This document shows positions 1-8,323 of a stretch of DNA of 11,208 nt, one piece after another. This stretch comes from Euperipatoides rowelli (taxonomy: Eukaryota; Onychophora; Udeonychophora; Euonychophora; Peripatopsidae), in NCBI GenBank assembly GCA_003024985.2, contig PXIH01S0044832.1. The stretch is one strand, 5' to 3'. Both the position numbers and the translations under genes were made by a program. Under the pieces are notes generated by a model. The model worked only from the letters and a program-made list of their open reading frames with translations, searched no databases and had not been told where the DNA came from. Numbering within the stretch: position 1 is the first letter of the stretch; every line of letters begins with the position of its first letter.

Positions 1-448
1 ATCAGTAAATAGTCGGGAAGTAGGTCTAGGGAAAAAAATAAAATTGTGAAAGCTAATAACTGACATGGAAAATTGGAGATAAAAGTTTGCTATGGTGAGA
101 GCATCTTATCGTTTAAATTCTTCTGTTCAGTACTTGCAAGATACGATGTCCAAAGCGGCAGAAGATTAAGGATAAAGTTGCCATTGAGAGACATCGGATG
201 CCAGCCTATATGAATTGTCAATTTTTTTTTTATTTATTTATTTCCAAAACAATTCAGATCTTCACATACAATTAATTTTTTAATATCTTTTAAAGTCTGT
301 TTTTGAGTAGAAATAAAGGTTTAATAAGAAAGCCAGAATAACTTTGATTTTAGTATTTTTAAATTTTAAGTATATACTGTATATTTACTCATTATAACTT
401 TAAAGCCCACTCTATGGGGGTATTTTTATTGCTTGTACAAAAACGGTA

Positions 449-478
449 ATATACAGTATATCAATATTTACTGTATAT
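449..478. repeat. Short inverted repeat, 10-bp perfect arms
   Basis: ATATACAGTA at 449-458 is the exact reverse complement of TACTGTATAT at 469-478, with a 10-base spacer. It could form a small hairpin. In DNA this AT-rich it may also be just a clustering of the locally common TACTGTATA motif. Confidence 0.6.
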
Positions 479-625
479 AGAATAATTCTTACTCTTAAGA
501 CCTTTAAAGTCCGCTGCTTCTAAACAATATTTCACCAGTATTTAGTTTTGCTAGTCATTTTAACCATTTTTTTTTTTACATACTGTCAAGAAATAATCTT
601 TCTTTCTATATATTTATATTGTACA

Positions 626-714
626 TACCGGTACTGTATATATTTTAGAGGTAGTGGTATGTCCATTTTAAATAGCCTAAATACTATGGGTATTTCGAAT
701 ATACAGAACCGGTA
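626..714. repeat. Inverted repeat with CCGGT core, 16-bp arms
   Basis: The arm at 626-641 (TACCGGTACTGTATAT) and the reverse complement of 699-714 agree at 15 of 16 positions. The spacer is 57 bases. The arms contain the only CCGG sites nearby. The structure could be a very short foldback element; no flanking target duplication was recognised. Confidence 0.5.
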
Positions 715-884
715 CTTAAAATTTTAATTCGTCATTATATATTCCAATCTTTTAATCTTACTATAAAGTTTGAGCACATGGTGAGCTAAATATTTAGGGC
801 AGGCCAACACATTTTCTTGTATCATTTAGTTATGAGATTAGCCCATAATTTGTGTCCCTTAGATGCTAGAAGGTGGTTCAAGTA

Positions 885-1352
885 AATATTTTATTTTATT
901 TACTTTATTGTGCATAAAACAAATTGTTTTTTTGCACATTTATACATTAATCCTTCATATCAACCGAAGGCAAGAGAAAAACAATGAAAAATTATAATCA
1001 TAGATGTTACATATCAGATGATCCAATAAAATTCTATATAAAGATACAAAACAAAAAGTCAAACCAAGTCAATCCTGTTCACAAAATCTCTAACATTTTT
1101 CAAATAAAGATCTAGTTCTTTTTTAAAAAAGATCAAATTTACTGTTACAAACATATAAGAAGGAAGATCATTCCATAGGTTAACAGATCTAAAAAAAATA
1201 GTTTTATCTTTACGTTTTCATTTTCTATACAAAACCTTAACAGCATGTCTATGTTTTCTAGAACTAGTTCTATCCAAAAGTTGATCTAGATTGGCTTCAT
1301 TTTTAAGCCTATACATTGGTAAAAATAAACATACTCTTGTTCCCCTACCGTC
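885..1352 (-). mobile_element. 3'-terminal fragment of a non-LTR retrotransposon (LINE)
   Basis: On the minus strand the segment reads as the end of a reverse-transcriptase ORF (1352 to 1059), a 3' untranslated stretch of about 170 bases, then AATAAA-like signals and a TAAAA-type tail around 910-885. Truncation at the 5' side with retention of the 3' end is how LINE copies usually insert. The tail of the protein resembles the C-terminal region after the RT domain in CR1/Jockey-type elements; the exact clade cannot be named by eye. The 3' boundary near 885 is set only by the A-rich tail, and no target-site duplication was found. The 5' boundary is uncertain because the frame is lost upstream of 1352, although possible remnants in a shifted frame reach about 1400. 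Confidence 0.7.
1059..1352 (-). pseudogene. Reverse-transcriptase C-terminal remnant, LINE ORF2
   Basis: Reading the minus strand from 1352, a nearly open frame ends at a TGA at 1059-1061. It contains GTRVCLFLPMYRLKNEANLD, then a basic stretch beginning RKHRHAVKV, then FFRSVNLWNDLPSY, then FFKKELDLYLKN. The order R..G/H, fFxxRxVNxWNxLP, and FKxxLDxYL is the characteristic C-terminal tail of LINE-type reverse transcriptases, beyond the catalytic palm. No catalytic motif (YADD) lies inside the fragment. One in-frame TGA at 1218-1220 interrupts it. Upstream, stops at 1353-1355 and 1362-1364 mark frame loss; a neighbouring frame reads on as SYLRR, suggesting a frameshift. The copy cannot make an active enzyme. 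Family assignment rests on motif recognition, not on a search. Confidence 0.7.
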
Positions 1353-1530
1353 TTAAATAACTTATAAGTAAATAAAAGAAGGTAAGCTTCTTTAAATTTA
1401 GTGCATCAAGTATGAGGTATAGCGAGGATGGTAAGTAATAACTGCTAAGTCGGGTGCAAATTTTATTCTGAAGCTTTTACACAAGGTTTTTAAATAGACC
1501 ACAGGGGTAAGCTATGTTTTTTTTTTATTT
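1353..1530. other. Transition between LINE fragment and A-rich block
   Basis: AT-rich DNA with no clear feature. On the minus strand 1353-1400 may hold a few more decayed LINE codons in a shifted frame. A 10-base T run near 1516-1525 separates this from the A-rich block. Nothing else is visible. Confidence 0.4.
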
Positions 1531-1830
1531 TCTCTAAACCAAGGGCAAGACACGAAACAGCAAAACACGGAGGACAAGGTAGCTAAAAAGGAATTGAATG
1601 TTTGACACAAGGATTAAGCTCAAAAAGAAAAACTATCATACCAGTACACTTTAAATGATAATGGGCACATTGAATCCGAAGGAAAAATAGGTTAAGGAAA
1701 GGATCAGCATGAAGAGTCAGAAGATTACACATGGAGTTGGGAAGATATAACTTAATTCAGCAGATGGCACATAGAAGACCTGGACAATCCTAATCCTGCC
1801 AGATGGCTGTAAAGAAAGATCTAAGGTCAA

Positions 1831-1865
1831 AAGTGTGTGTGTGTGGGAGGGAGGGGGGGTGAGGG
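1831..1865 (+). repeat. (GT)n followed by a G-quadruplex-type G-run cluster
   Basis: A short GT repeat (1833-1844) runs directly into four or more G runs: three Gs, A, three Gs, A, seven Gs, TGA, three Gs (1845-1865). This meets the usual four-run G3 with 1-7 base loops pattern for an intramolecular quadruplex on the plus strand. It sits inside the A-rich block. Formation in the cell is not shown. Confidence 0.7.
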
Positions 1866-1945
1866 TTACAGAGGGTTTGCAACAGAAAAAATGATTTAGA
1901 AAGCACGGCCACAGAAAGTAGATACACAGATTCCTACATTGAAGG

Positions 1946-1963
1946 AAAAAAAAGGGGGGGGGG
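1946..1963 (+). repeat. A8-G10 homopurine tract
   Basis: Eight A followed directly by ten G. It is a pure homopurine run and a likely length-variable, error-prone site. Another A14 tract lies near 2091-2104. Confidence 0.8.
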
Positions 1964-3078
1964 ATGCAAAGATAGAAAGATCAGAAAAGAGGGAGGCCAA
2001 AGACACAAAAATAAAAATAAAATATGGTACCATAAATTAAATTTACAATAGTTGACCAAGGTCAAGGCAGGACTAATCACCTGGAAGGTGAAAAAAAAAA
2101 AAAACACTAAGGAAATAAAACCTCCGGATAATACGGATACTGAAGAGGACCAACAGAGAACTAGGAAAGCAGCAAAAGGAAATCGAGAAAACAGAATTAG
2201 ACTTATGGCTACCAGAGGTTAATCTCACACAGAACAAGCTGATTATTAGAGGAAGATATCTAATTCTTAATAAAGGTGTTAGTGCCTAACATGGTATCAA
2301 CTAGACAAACTCAACTGGGAGAAATATCAAATTATGATATAGGACCCAGGATACCAAAAGTAGGTGGGTACAAACAAAGTCACACAGGAATGGGATTACA
2401 CATTTTAAAACAGTAGATTCACTTAAATACAGTATTTAGGGTCTAATTCGACAAGTACCCAGACTGACCAGACACAACCAAACCAAGAACAAGGTAAACT
2501 TATAAAGCAATGTGACAGCAGGTTCCATTATTTTGGACACCACAGGTTAACATGGGACTAGATGAGAGCTCTATACAAAATGGCCATAGCACAAAAAGCA
2601 AGGACAGTCATAAGCATGACTAAAGCAAACAGAATTGCACTAAGACTAAGGGAAGGGGAAATAATTATATACAGGCTCTCACAAAAAAGTCAGACAATAC
2701 TTCAGAAATAACCATACCTCAAAATTACCACCATGTACAATAATAAACCGTGCAGTCCTACACAGATTAAAAGATTGGGATCACAATCAGTAGAGAGAGA
2801 ATAGGAGCATGATTGGAGATGCACTAAAACTAAGAGCACCATACGAGAAGTTAAGGAGACCATGCCACTGGGAATGACATGTTGGAGACTTGAAGACTAT
2901 CAGATTGCCAATTCCTCCAGTTAAATGGAGAAAAACAGGATGAAAAAGGAACCCAAAGTATTCTCAAGCAAGGAAAAACCCTTAGACAGCAAGACCACAA
3001 ACTCACCAAAAGTAAACAAGAAATACAAATCAAAAAGAAAATCCGAAAAGGAAAGGGAGGAGGGGAATCTATATCAAA

Positions 3079-3125
3079 TTTCAAACAGGATAGGAAAACA
3101 AAGCTGAGAAAGATCAAACTGGCAN
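3079..3125 (+). repeat. Direct repeat copy A, 46 bases ending in N
   Basis: This segment, from TTTCAAACAGGATAGG to ACTGGCA plus N, recurs without change at 3562-3608. Both copies end at a single N. The left flank is the A-rich block; to the right of the N the composition changes abruptly to ordinary AT-rich DNA. See the finding on the duplicated joint. Confidence 0.9.
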
Positions 3126-3561
3126 ATAAATTTGTTTTTAAATATATCGAGTTCTTTAAAGGAAAATAATTAATATCGATGATTAATATATACTGTATAT
3201 GCGTTATACGTTGGAAGCCCTAGCCCCTCCACACCTGTGCCCTGTGATTTGATTTTTTTTTTGACCGAGTTTTTAAGCGTAGCGCGGCTATGCCCTCCTT
3301 TAGGATTATGCCCGGTGCGGCCGCACTGACGGCACCACCCTAGTTACGGCACTGACGGTATTTGTTTATATTTTTAATAATTTCCATTTCTCAGTAAATG
3401 CGGGCCCCCAATAAATTATGGACTCTAGATATTTGTCTATTTTATAATTCAGCCAAGATTTGACCTTTAAAGTGGCACACAAAATTTATAATTTTAGTGC
3501 ATCAATTTTTTAAAGCTTTATATTGATATTTTTTATTTAATTAATTTATAAATATGATTAT
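3126..3561. other. 436-bp segment interrupting the A-rich block
   Basis: This segment lies between the two 46-base copies and differs sharply in composition: T-rich, with a GC-rich core at about 3213-3357. It carries TATATACTGTATAT (3187-3200), also present at 371-384, which suggests a repeat shared with the left of the window. It is either a real insertion or haplotype variant or a mis-joined contig. No gene is visible. Confidence 0.5.
3268..3357 (-). mobile_element. GC-rich DNA-transposon-like end fragment
   Basis: On the minus strand the segment starts CAGTGCCGTAACTAG and continues GGTGGTGCCGTC, followed by a 12-bp palindrome GTGCGGCCGCAC (3315-3326). The start with CAGTG and the phrase GTAACTAG resemble termini of repetitive DNA elements common in invertebrate genomes. 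The same 15-16 bases occur on the plus strand at 5486-5501. The partial duplication GCACTGACGG appears at 3323-3332 and 3349-3358. The other terminus was not located, and no transposase is present. Assignment to a superfamily is not possible by eye. Confidence 0.45.
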
Positions 3562-3608
3562 TTTCAAACAGGATAGGAAAACAAAGCTGAGAAAGATCAA
3601 ACTGGCAN
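3562..3608 (+). repeat. Direct repeat copy B, 46 bases ending in N
   Basis: Identical to 3079-3125. After the N the sequence continues GGCATAAATTG, which repeats the GGCA that precedes the N. This is the pattern expected if a contig ending ACTGGCA was abutted to one starting GGCATAAATT, with a four-base overlap left unmerged. Confidence 0.9.
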
Positions 3609-3925
3609 GGCATAAATTGAGAAGAGGAAATTACAGAAGATGGAAAATACTGACTGACTGGACCAAACAGAATGGTCCAGTTAGAGAAGATTAACCAAAA
3701 AAGAAGAGCCGAAGGACAAAGAAAATAAATGATTTGCACAAAGTGTAATCTATAAATGTCCTAATAAAAAAAAAGTAAGAGCGAAGAAGAAATGCCTAAC
3801 CAAAAAAAAAAAGAAAAGAAAAATAGAAAATAGAGAGCCGTGAGAAACCAATAGAGACAAATCCTTAACAAGATAGAGAACAAAATCATTCAAGTACCAG
3901 AGAAGAGAAGAAACCAAATCAATCA
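3609..3925 (+). repeat. Continuation of the A-rich, T-poor block
   Basis: The same composition as 1531-3125 resumes after copy B, with A runs near 3767 and 3801, and stops abruptly near 3925 where T-rich DNA begins. If the 3126-3561 segment is removed, the A-rich block becomes one unit of about 1.9-2.0 kb. No recognisable protein motif was found. Confidence 0.55.
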
Positions 3926-4160
3926 AATGTTTATTTGTTTACTTGTCTCCAGTTATATGTTGTGTTGTTTTGTCATGTTTTGTTCTGTACAGGCGCTGTG
4001 AAGTCAGATGCGAGCCATAGTGTAATGTTAATAACCTGGTTGGTATACTGTATAGCCCTTAATACCAGGAATTGTTACCTTCGCGGGGCTGGCAGTAGTT
4101 CTGACTTATACGATATAAACATTAACATGGAAATGTTATGTGACACTGGCAATTAATAAA
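3926..4160. other. T/G-rich segment after the A-rich block, unidentified
   Basis: Immediately right of the A-rich block the base bias flips to T and G. The segment holds an open frame of 73 codons (3935-4156) whose product resembles nothing I know and has no domain signature. It ends next to AATAAATATTTTT (4154-4166), which could be a polyadenylation-like signal on the plus strand. It might be the 3' region of the same unidentified element, but this is only a positional inference. Confidence 0.3.
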
Positions 4161-5485
4161 TATTTTTAAAGTAAATAATATGATATAATAAAATAATTAA
4201 GATAATTTATCTAAATACAAACAGATTAGATGTAGATTAGAAAAATTAACGGTAGAAATGGGATGGCTTAAAGTAATTTATTTCTATATACAAAAATGCA
4301 AAATTGCGAAAAATTGATTTGCATTAAAAAAAGTGTATCATACAATGCTGTCCATGGACACCCCACCAAATAAGACTGTCATCTCTATTTTTTGGCCAAA
4401 GTTAGGTAAAGGGCACCATCGTCAAACAAGAGTACCATCATAATTTAACTTTTTGTTCACTCTGAAGAAATCCAAGCTGTGTCATGCAACAGCGCCCCCT
4501 AGCTTTTAGCTCATCTAAGGTTCAGGAGGGTGAAAAATAGTCTTTTAAAGAATTCTGATTCTACCCAAACAAGTGCAGTTTTGTAGTGCATTGTGGTAAA
4601 TTTAAGGTTCACTAGCATGGTGCCTGAAAAGGGTGCCGCCCCCTTTCCCCCTTCCAAACGAGTAAGAGCGTATGCTCACTTGATCGGCATTCATCTATAT
4701 TTTTTAAAAAAAGGCAAATTATTAGAATTTATGGATTACACCAACTGCAGAATTAATTTTATTAATGTTCTTAGGTTTGATTATTGATTTCTGAAACTAA
4801 ATACTACAGCAGAAATTAAGATTAAAAAAAAATCATATCTTTAAAGTGACCTATTATGTTTTTTATTTTTTATTTTATTACTATATAGGCTAAACGATTA
4901 TTTTTCTGACAAACGAAGGCCATCTGTATCCTATTATTGTATTATAAAAAATGTGTGTCTTTGTTAAAACAGTGTTAGAGTTTTTATTTTATTTCACATT
5001 GTATAATGTACTTCACTTTTGTTCTTTTAATAAACCTAATAATATCGGAAAATATAGATTGCATAAGAAAAGGCCTGGAATGAATAGCTTATGATTGATG
5101 GCGCTACTCTACAGTAAGATAATATAAATAATAAGTTGCATTTCATTATTTTTCTCGCTTTCTATTACAGTAGAACAATAACGTTATAATATTTTCCTGG
5201 TATATTATAGAAGCAAAAAAATAATAGGCATTTAGTCGGAACACTCTGATTTCTATTTTCATTAAATTTAAATCAATAAAAAAATTAAAACTGATAAAAT
5301 TACTAAGATATTAAATGTACTTTCTGTTAATAAAGTATGGCAACTTGGTAAGATATTTATGATGGGTAATTTAAAAAAAAAAAATAATAGTTTGGATGGT
5401 AAATGACTTGCTTGCTCAATTATTTTTTTTTTTTTAAATTTATGACCCGACGGATAGTTTTTCAAGATGCATTTATATACGTTAT
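4161..5485. other. AT-rich non-coding DNA
   Basis: No gene is supported. A more mixed-composition patch at 4340-4700 contains the phrase CAGCGCCCCCTAG (near 4490) and TAAGGTTCA twice (near 4515 and 4602); it may be an old repeat, but no boundaries are visible. A-run and T-run arms near 5368-5386 and 5420-5440 could pair as an A/T foldback. The open frame at 4593-4787 is short and featureless. Confidence 0.5.
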
Positions 5486-5540
5486 TCAGTGCCGTAACTA
5501 GCTCATGTTGCACCCAGTGCGAGTTAACCATTTTACACCC
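5486..5540 (+). mobile_element. DNA-transposon-like end fragment (CAGTGCCGTAACTAG)
   Basis: The 16 bases at 5486-5501 (TCAGTGCCGTAACTAG) are the exact reverse complement of 3340-3355. They are followed by TTGCACCCAGTGCGAG and a C-run (5537-5543). The two fragments diverge after the shared end but keep a similar plan: CAGTGCCGTAACTAG, then a second GTGC-containing block. They may be ends of related repeats. No second terminus was recognised. Confidence 0.45.
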
Positions 5541-5616
5541 CCCTAGTCTATTTTCTTTATGTAATAAACTATGCTTTATTATTGCTCCATAATATACTAA
5601 TTTAATACTTTAAAAT

Positions 5617-5630
5617 NGGTCGGCAGGGGA
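5617..5630 (+). repeat. Contig joint N followed by a foldback-element tip
   Basis: The N at 5617 is followed at once by GGTCGGCAGGGGA. The first 11 bases match GGTCGGCAGGG, which is the reverse complement of the right tip of the foldback element at 6551-6760 (about 6749-6759). The match is short, so chance is possible, but an N placed at the tip of a local repeat fits an assembly break in repeat sequence. Confidence 0.35.
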
Positions 5631-5639
5631 TTTTACAGC

Positions 5640-6540
5640 AAGACAGAATTAAAAAAAAAACACAACAACCAAAAACCTATTTTGATTACTGTAAACAATC
5701 GATTGCAAAAAATAAAAAATAAACGCATCTTTCAACTTAGTATATTTTAGCTGGAGAGTCGGGGAGGGGGCATCCGTATTGTCCTAAAACGACCTCTTTA
5801 AGTCTAGACTCGAGATTATACTATGATGAAATGAAACAGTTTTTATAAAGCTCCAATACTCTTATTTAAAACGCTATTAGACTATTGTATTATAACAAAT
5901 AGAAAAATAAAACCTAAAGTAATTTTGTCTCTAATACTTCTCATTTAGGATAAACTAAATTGACGAAACTGTCTGTAACAACCTGTTTAATTATCGAGTC
6001 AAAAATAATTATTTCTACAGTAAGAGCAACCCTTTAATTACGAATAAACAATCGTCGGCATTTTCAATCATTTTTCTTATTCTTTTTTTCTTTCTGTCTC
6101 CAACACACTGGAGATTTTATTGCCGCCATAAGATACCCCTGCCGGATTATCTCTCTCTCTCTCTATCTGTCTTTTTTAATGAGTTGATATGAAGTGCATG
6201 TTGAACGATTTCGTGGAGTCTTTTTTTTTTCAAAATGCTCATGATAACCATGAATATTTTGATCTTCTTTATCTAATAATACAATACCATGGCACGGAAA
6301 AAAGGTTATCTTTTGTAATTTGCCGATCAATTGAAGTGACTGGGTTTGAAAATGATTTATTTATAAATGCTAAGAATTAAAAATAGAACCACGCAATATT
6401 TTACTACTGCACGAAATTCTTTTAATAACTTAAAGAAATAATTCTAAGATTAGCAATTTCTTTAATAGTAAACTAAATTAAATGTTCAATTTTTTTTTCA
6501 AAAAGTTTCATTAAAAAAACGTTCAAAGTAAATAACCAAT
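5640..6540. other. AT-rich non-coding DNA with (CT)7
   Basis: No supported gene. It holds an A10 tract near 5651, a G-rich patch near 5758-5770, and a short CT repeat at 6151-6164. An open frame of 63 codons at 6189-6380 has no initiation context, domain or splice pattern that would support it as an exon. Confidence 0.5.
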
Positions 6541-6550
6541 CTAACAACCA

Positions 6551-6760
6551 GTGTCGGTAGGCAGCCCTTTGGGCTCTCGGCTGAGAATGTTCAAAGACCC
6601 TCCCCCCAGTGGCATAGCCAGAAAGTTATTTTGAAGGGTGTCTGGGTTGTATAATTTTGATAAGNAAAAAAAAAAAAAAAAATTTTTTTTTTTTTCAAAG
6701 GGCTCTCTGATCCCCTGGGCCCACGGCGATCGCCGATCAGCCGGCAGGGCCCTGCCGACC
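6551..6760 (+). mobile_element. GC-ended foldback element, copy 1 (internally shortened, contains N)
   Basis: The left part begins GTGTCGGTAGGCAGCCC and carries CCTTTGGGC, then CAGTGGCATAGCCAGAAAG, then TTTGATAAG. The right part begins CAAAGGGCTCTC and carries GGGCCCACGGCGATCGCCG and ends GGCAGGGCCCTGCCGACC. The left tip GTCGGTAGG and the inverted right tip GTCGGCAGG match at 8 of 9. The same landmarks in the same order occur in 8324-8727, so the two are copies of one family. Between the landmarks this copy has N, A17, T13 (6665-6695) where copy 2 has about 250 bases. No transposase is encoded, so it is a MITE-like non-autonomous element. No target duplication could be fixed. Confidence 0.6.
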
Positions 6761-6770
6761 CTGTACTCAC

Positions 6771-7600
6771 TATGTTCACCCAAAAATATCACAGTAAAAT
6801 TAAATTCATTTCTCATTTACATGCGGTTTGTGTTTGACATGCCATTTACTTTGTTTAGATTACTTATACGTTTGTATAAAAATAGGGATTTCATTTTGAA
6901 GTTTAATTGCTAAACAAGGTTGTGTTCTAATCACCATTTTGTTTTCCTTGTTAGCATTAAAGTAATAAATGTTAACTAGTTGTGGTTGTAAACAAAGTTA
7001 GTGCTTTATTTAAATCAAACAAAATATTTTAACCAACCCAATTTGTCTCAGAAACTCTATTTCTTTTTTTCTTACCAAAATAAAACTATATTATATCGCT
7101 ATAATTAAAATTTATGTTCTGTTTTTCTGTTGATTTTTTTATTTCTATTGTTAATTATTATTTTTAATTATGCTATTAAATTATAATAAATTACAAATAA
7201 AAATCAATTGTTTACAGTTATTAATGGTGCTATTTTTGCATTTAAATAAATAGTTAATATTTCAAAAAAGCAGAAAGAAATATTAAAAAAAAAAAAAAAG
7301 ATTTTTTTTTAAATTGTTGCAAAGAAAAACATGCATAATTAACATTTATAATCACTTGACAATATTTTCAAAGTATTAGAAAAAATAATAAAAACAGTAT
7401 GGAAACTATGTAAATAACTGGCTTCTTTTTTATTGTTTAAAATAATTTATAAGCCTTGATGGTATTTATAAAAAATATAAATCGAATCTGTTGCCATTAA
7501 CTATTGTATTATTGTCATCATCATCATTTTTTTTTAAAATAACTTAAAATTTTATTACGAAAAAAAAATATATAGTTATTGTATATAATCACATATTAGC
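6771..7600. other. Very AT-rich non-coding DNA
   Basis: No gene or RNA feature is visible. The stretch is dominated by A and T runs (for example near 7285-7313) with a minor TCA repeat near 7516-7527. Stops occur often in all frames. Confidence 0.6.
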
Positions 7601-7659
<59 letters not shown>

Positions 7660-7692
7660 GTCTGTCTGTCTGTCTGTCTGTCTGGCTGGCTG
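7601..7692 (+). repeat. Compound microsatellite (TCTA)14 (TCTG)7 (GCTG)2
   Basis: Uninterrupted TCTA units run from 7601 to 7656, TCTG units from 7657 to 7684, then two GCTG units to 7692, followed by an N at 7693. The unit changes one base at a time from left to right. The right end stops at a contig-joint N, so the true length is uncertain. Confidence 0.95.
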
Positions 7693-7693
7693 N

Positions 7694-8323
7694 ATAGTAC
7701 CGTACTTGGAGTGGAAAGGGTTAATAACTTTTTTTTTTGGATTTTTTTTTTAACAAGTGGAATTGTTTGTTTTTTTAGTAATTTTCTTTGAAATGAAATC
7801 ATTAAAAAAAAAAAATCCATTTTGTGTGACTTTTAAACTTTCACTTCCCTTTAATTTTCTTAATCTGGCAAGGTGAATCTTGCTATTCGAATCTTGTTTT
7901 TGTTGTGCAATTTGTTCATAATACAATGCAAGAAAACAAGTTATTTAATTTATTACGAATTAGTATAAAATTGCGAATAAGCATCTAAAAAAAAGTTTAT
8001 TAAAATTAACAGGTGGGAGGGGGAGGGGTGTAAAAGTGGTCTTTCAACTTTATTCCTAAATTGTCCAGTTTGATTGAATGAAAACCTTATACTCCTAAAT
8101 ATACTTTTTCAATGTTGAAAAAAAATAGTTAAATATATTTTTTTTAAAAAAAGTGAAAATTCTGAATCAATAAGTAATTAATTTTTATTTGCTTAGCTTG
8201 TATGACCTTAAATAAAATACAGTAGCCTTATGAACTTTGGTTAACCAATTGCTGAAAAATGGCAACTGATTTGCCTAATGTTAATTTATCTGATTTAGGA
8301 ATCCTTATTGAAACATTATTATC
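7694..8323. other. AT-rich non-coding DNA
   Basis: No supported gene. Long T and A tracts occur near 7730-7750 and 7804-7815. A G-rich patch at about 8013-8029 has three G runs, one short of a standard quadruplex pattern. Confidence 0.55.

Larger units (their letters stand above)
1..884. other. AT-rich non-coding stretch with TACTGTATA motifs
   Basis: No open frame of useful length and no recognisable coding or RNA motif is visible. The stretch is AT-rich with several T runs. The motif TACTGTATA or its complement recurs (near 376, 451, 470, 633), partly as inverted pairs annotated separately. It could be intergenic or intronic; nothing in it decides between these. Confidence 0.6.
1531..3125 (+). 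repeat. Long A-rich, T-poor strand-asymmetric block (unidentified, possibly decayed retroelement)
   Basis: Over about 1.6 kb the plus strand is rich in A, with G and C above the local average, and poor in T. Hand counts in lines starting 2101, 2581, 2941 and 3001 give 7, 8, 7 and 5 T per 60 bases; a flanking line (3421) has 22. Strong sense-strand A excess is known for L1-like LINEs and for some LTR elements, so an old retroelement in plus orientation is one reading. No reverse-transcriptase, integrase, protease or zinc-knuckle motif was recognised in the three plus frames. Short open stretches (2925-3107, and one near 2550-2710) are what low T content, hence few stop codons, would produce anyway. 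It could also be a non-coding satellite-like or biased sequence. The composition is certain; the identity is unknown. Confidence 0.55.

Noticed and set aside
2851-3117. Open frames on both strands at 2851-3117 (minus) and 2925-3107 (plus)
   Set aside because: T-poor sequence contains few plus-strand stops, and the minus product is a low-complexity F/L/S/C-rich translation of the same bias. No domain is visible.
3533-3739. Minus-strand open frame of 68 codons
   Set aside because: It crosses the N at 3608 and the duplicated joint, so the frame is probably an assembly product.
3935-4156. 73-codon frame as an LTR or envelope-like remnant
   Set aside because: No LTR pair, primer-binding site or recognisable motif is visible; the hydrophobic start reflects T-rich DNA.
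6189-6380. 63-codon plus-strand frame with fairly ordinary amino-acid composition
   Set aside because: No splice sites, paralogue or domain can be pointed to. A frame this long is not surprising over 11 kb, so it is not called a gene.
6541-6913. Overlapping frames on both strands across the foldback element
   Set aside because: They read through N and A/T homopolymers (runs of K or F) inside a non-coding element.
7601-7692. CRISPR-like array
   Set aside because: It is a simple tetranucleotide microsatellite with no spacers, in what looks like animal DNA.
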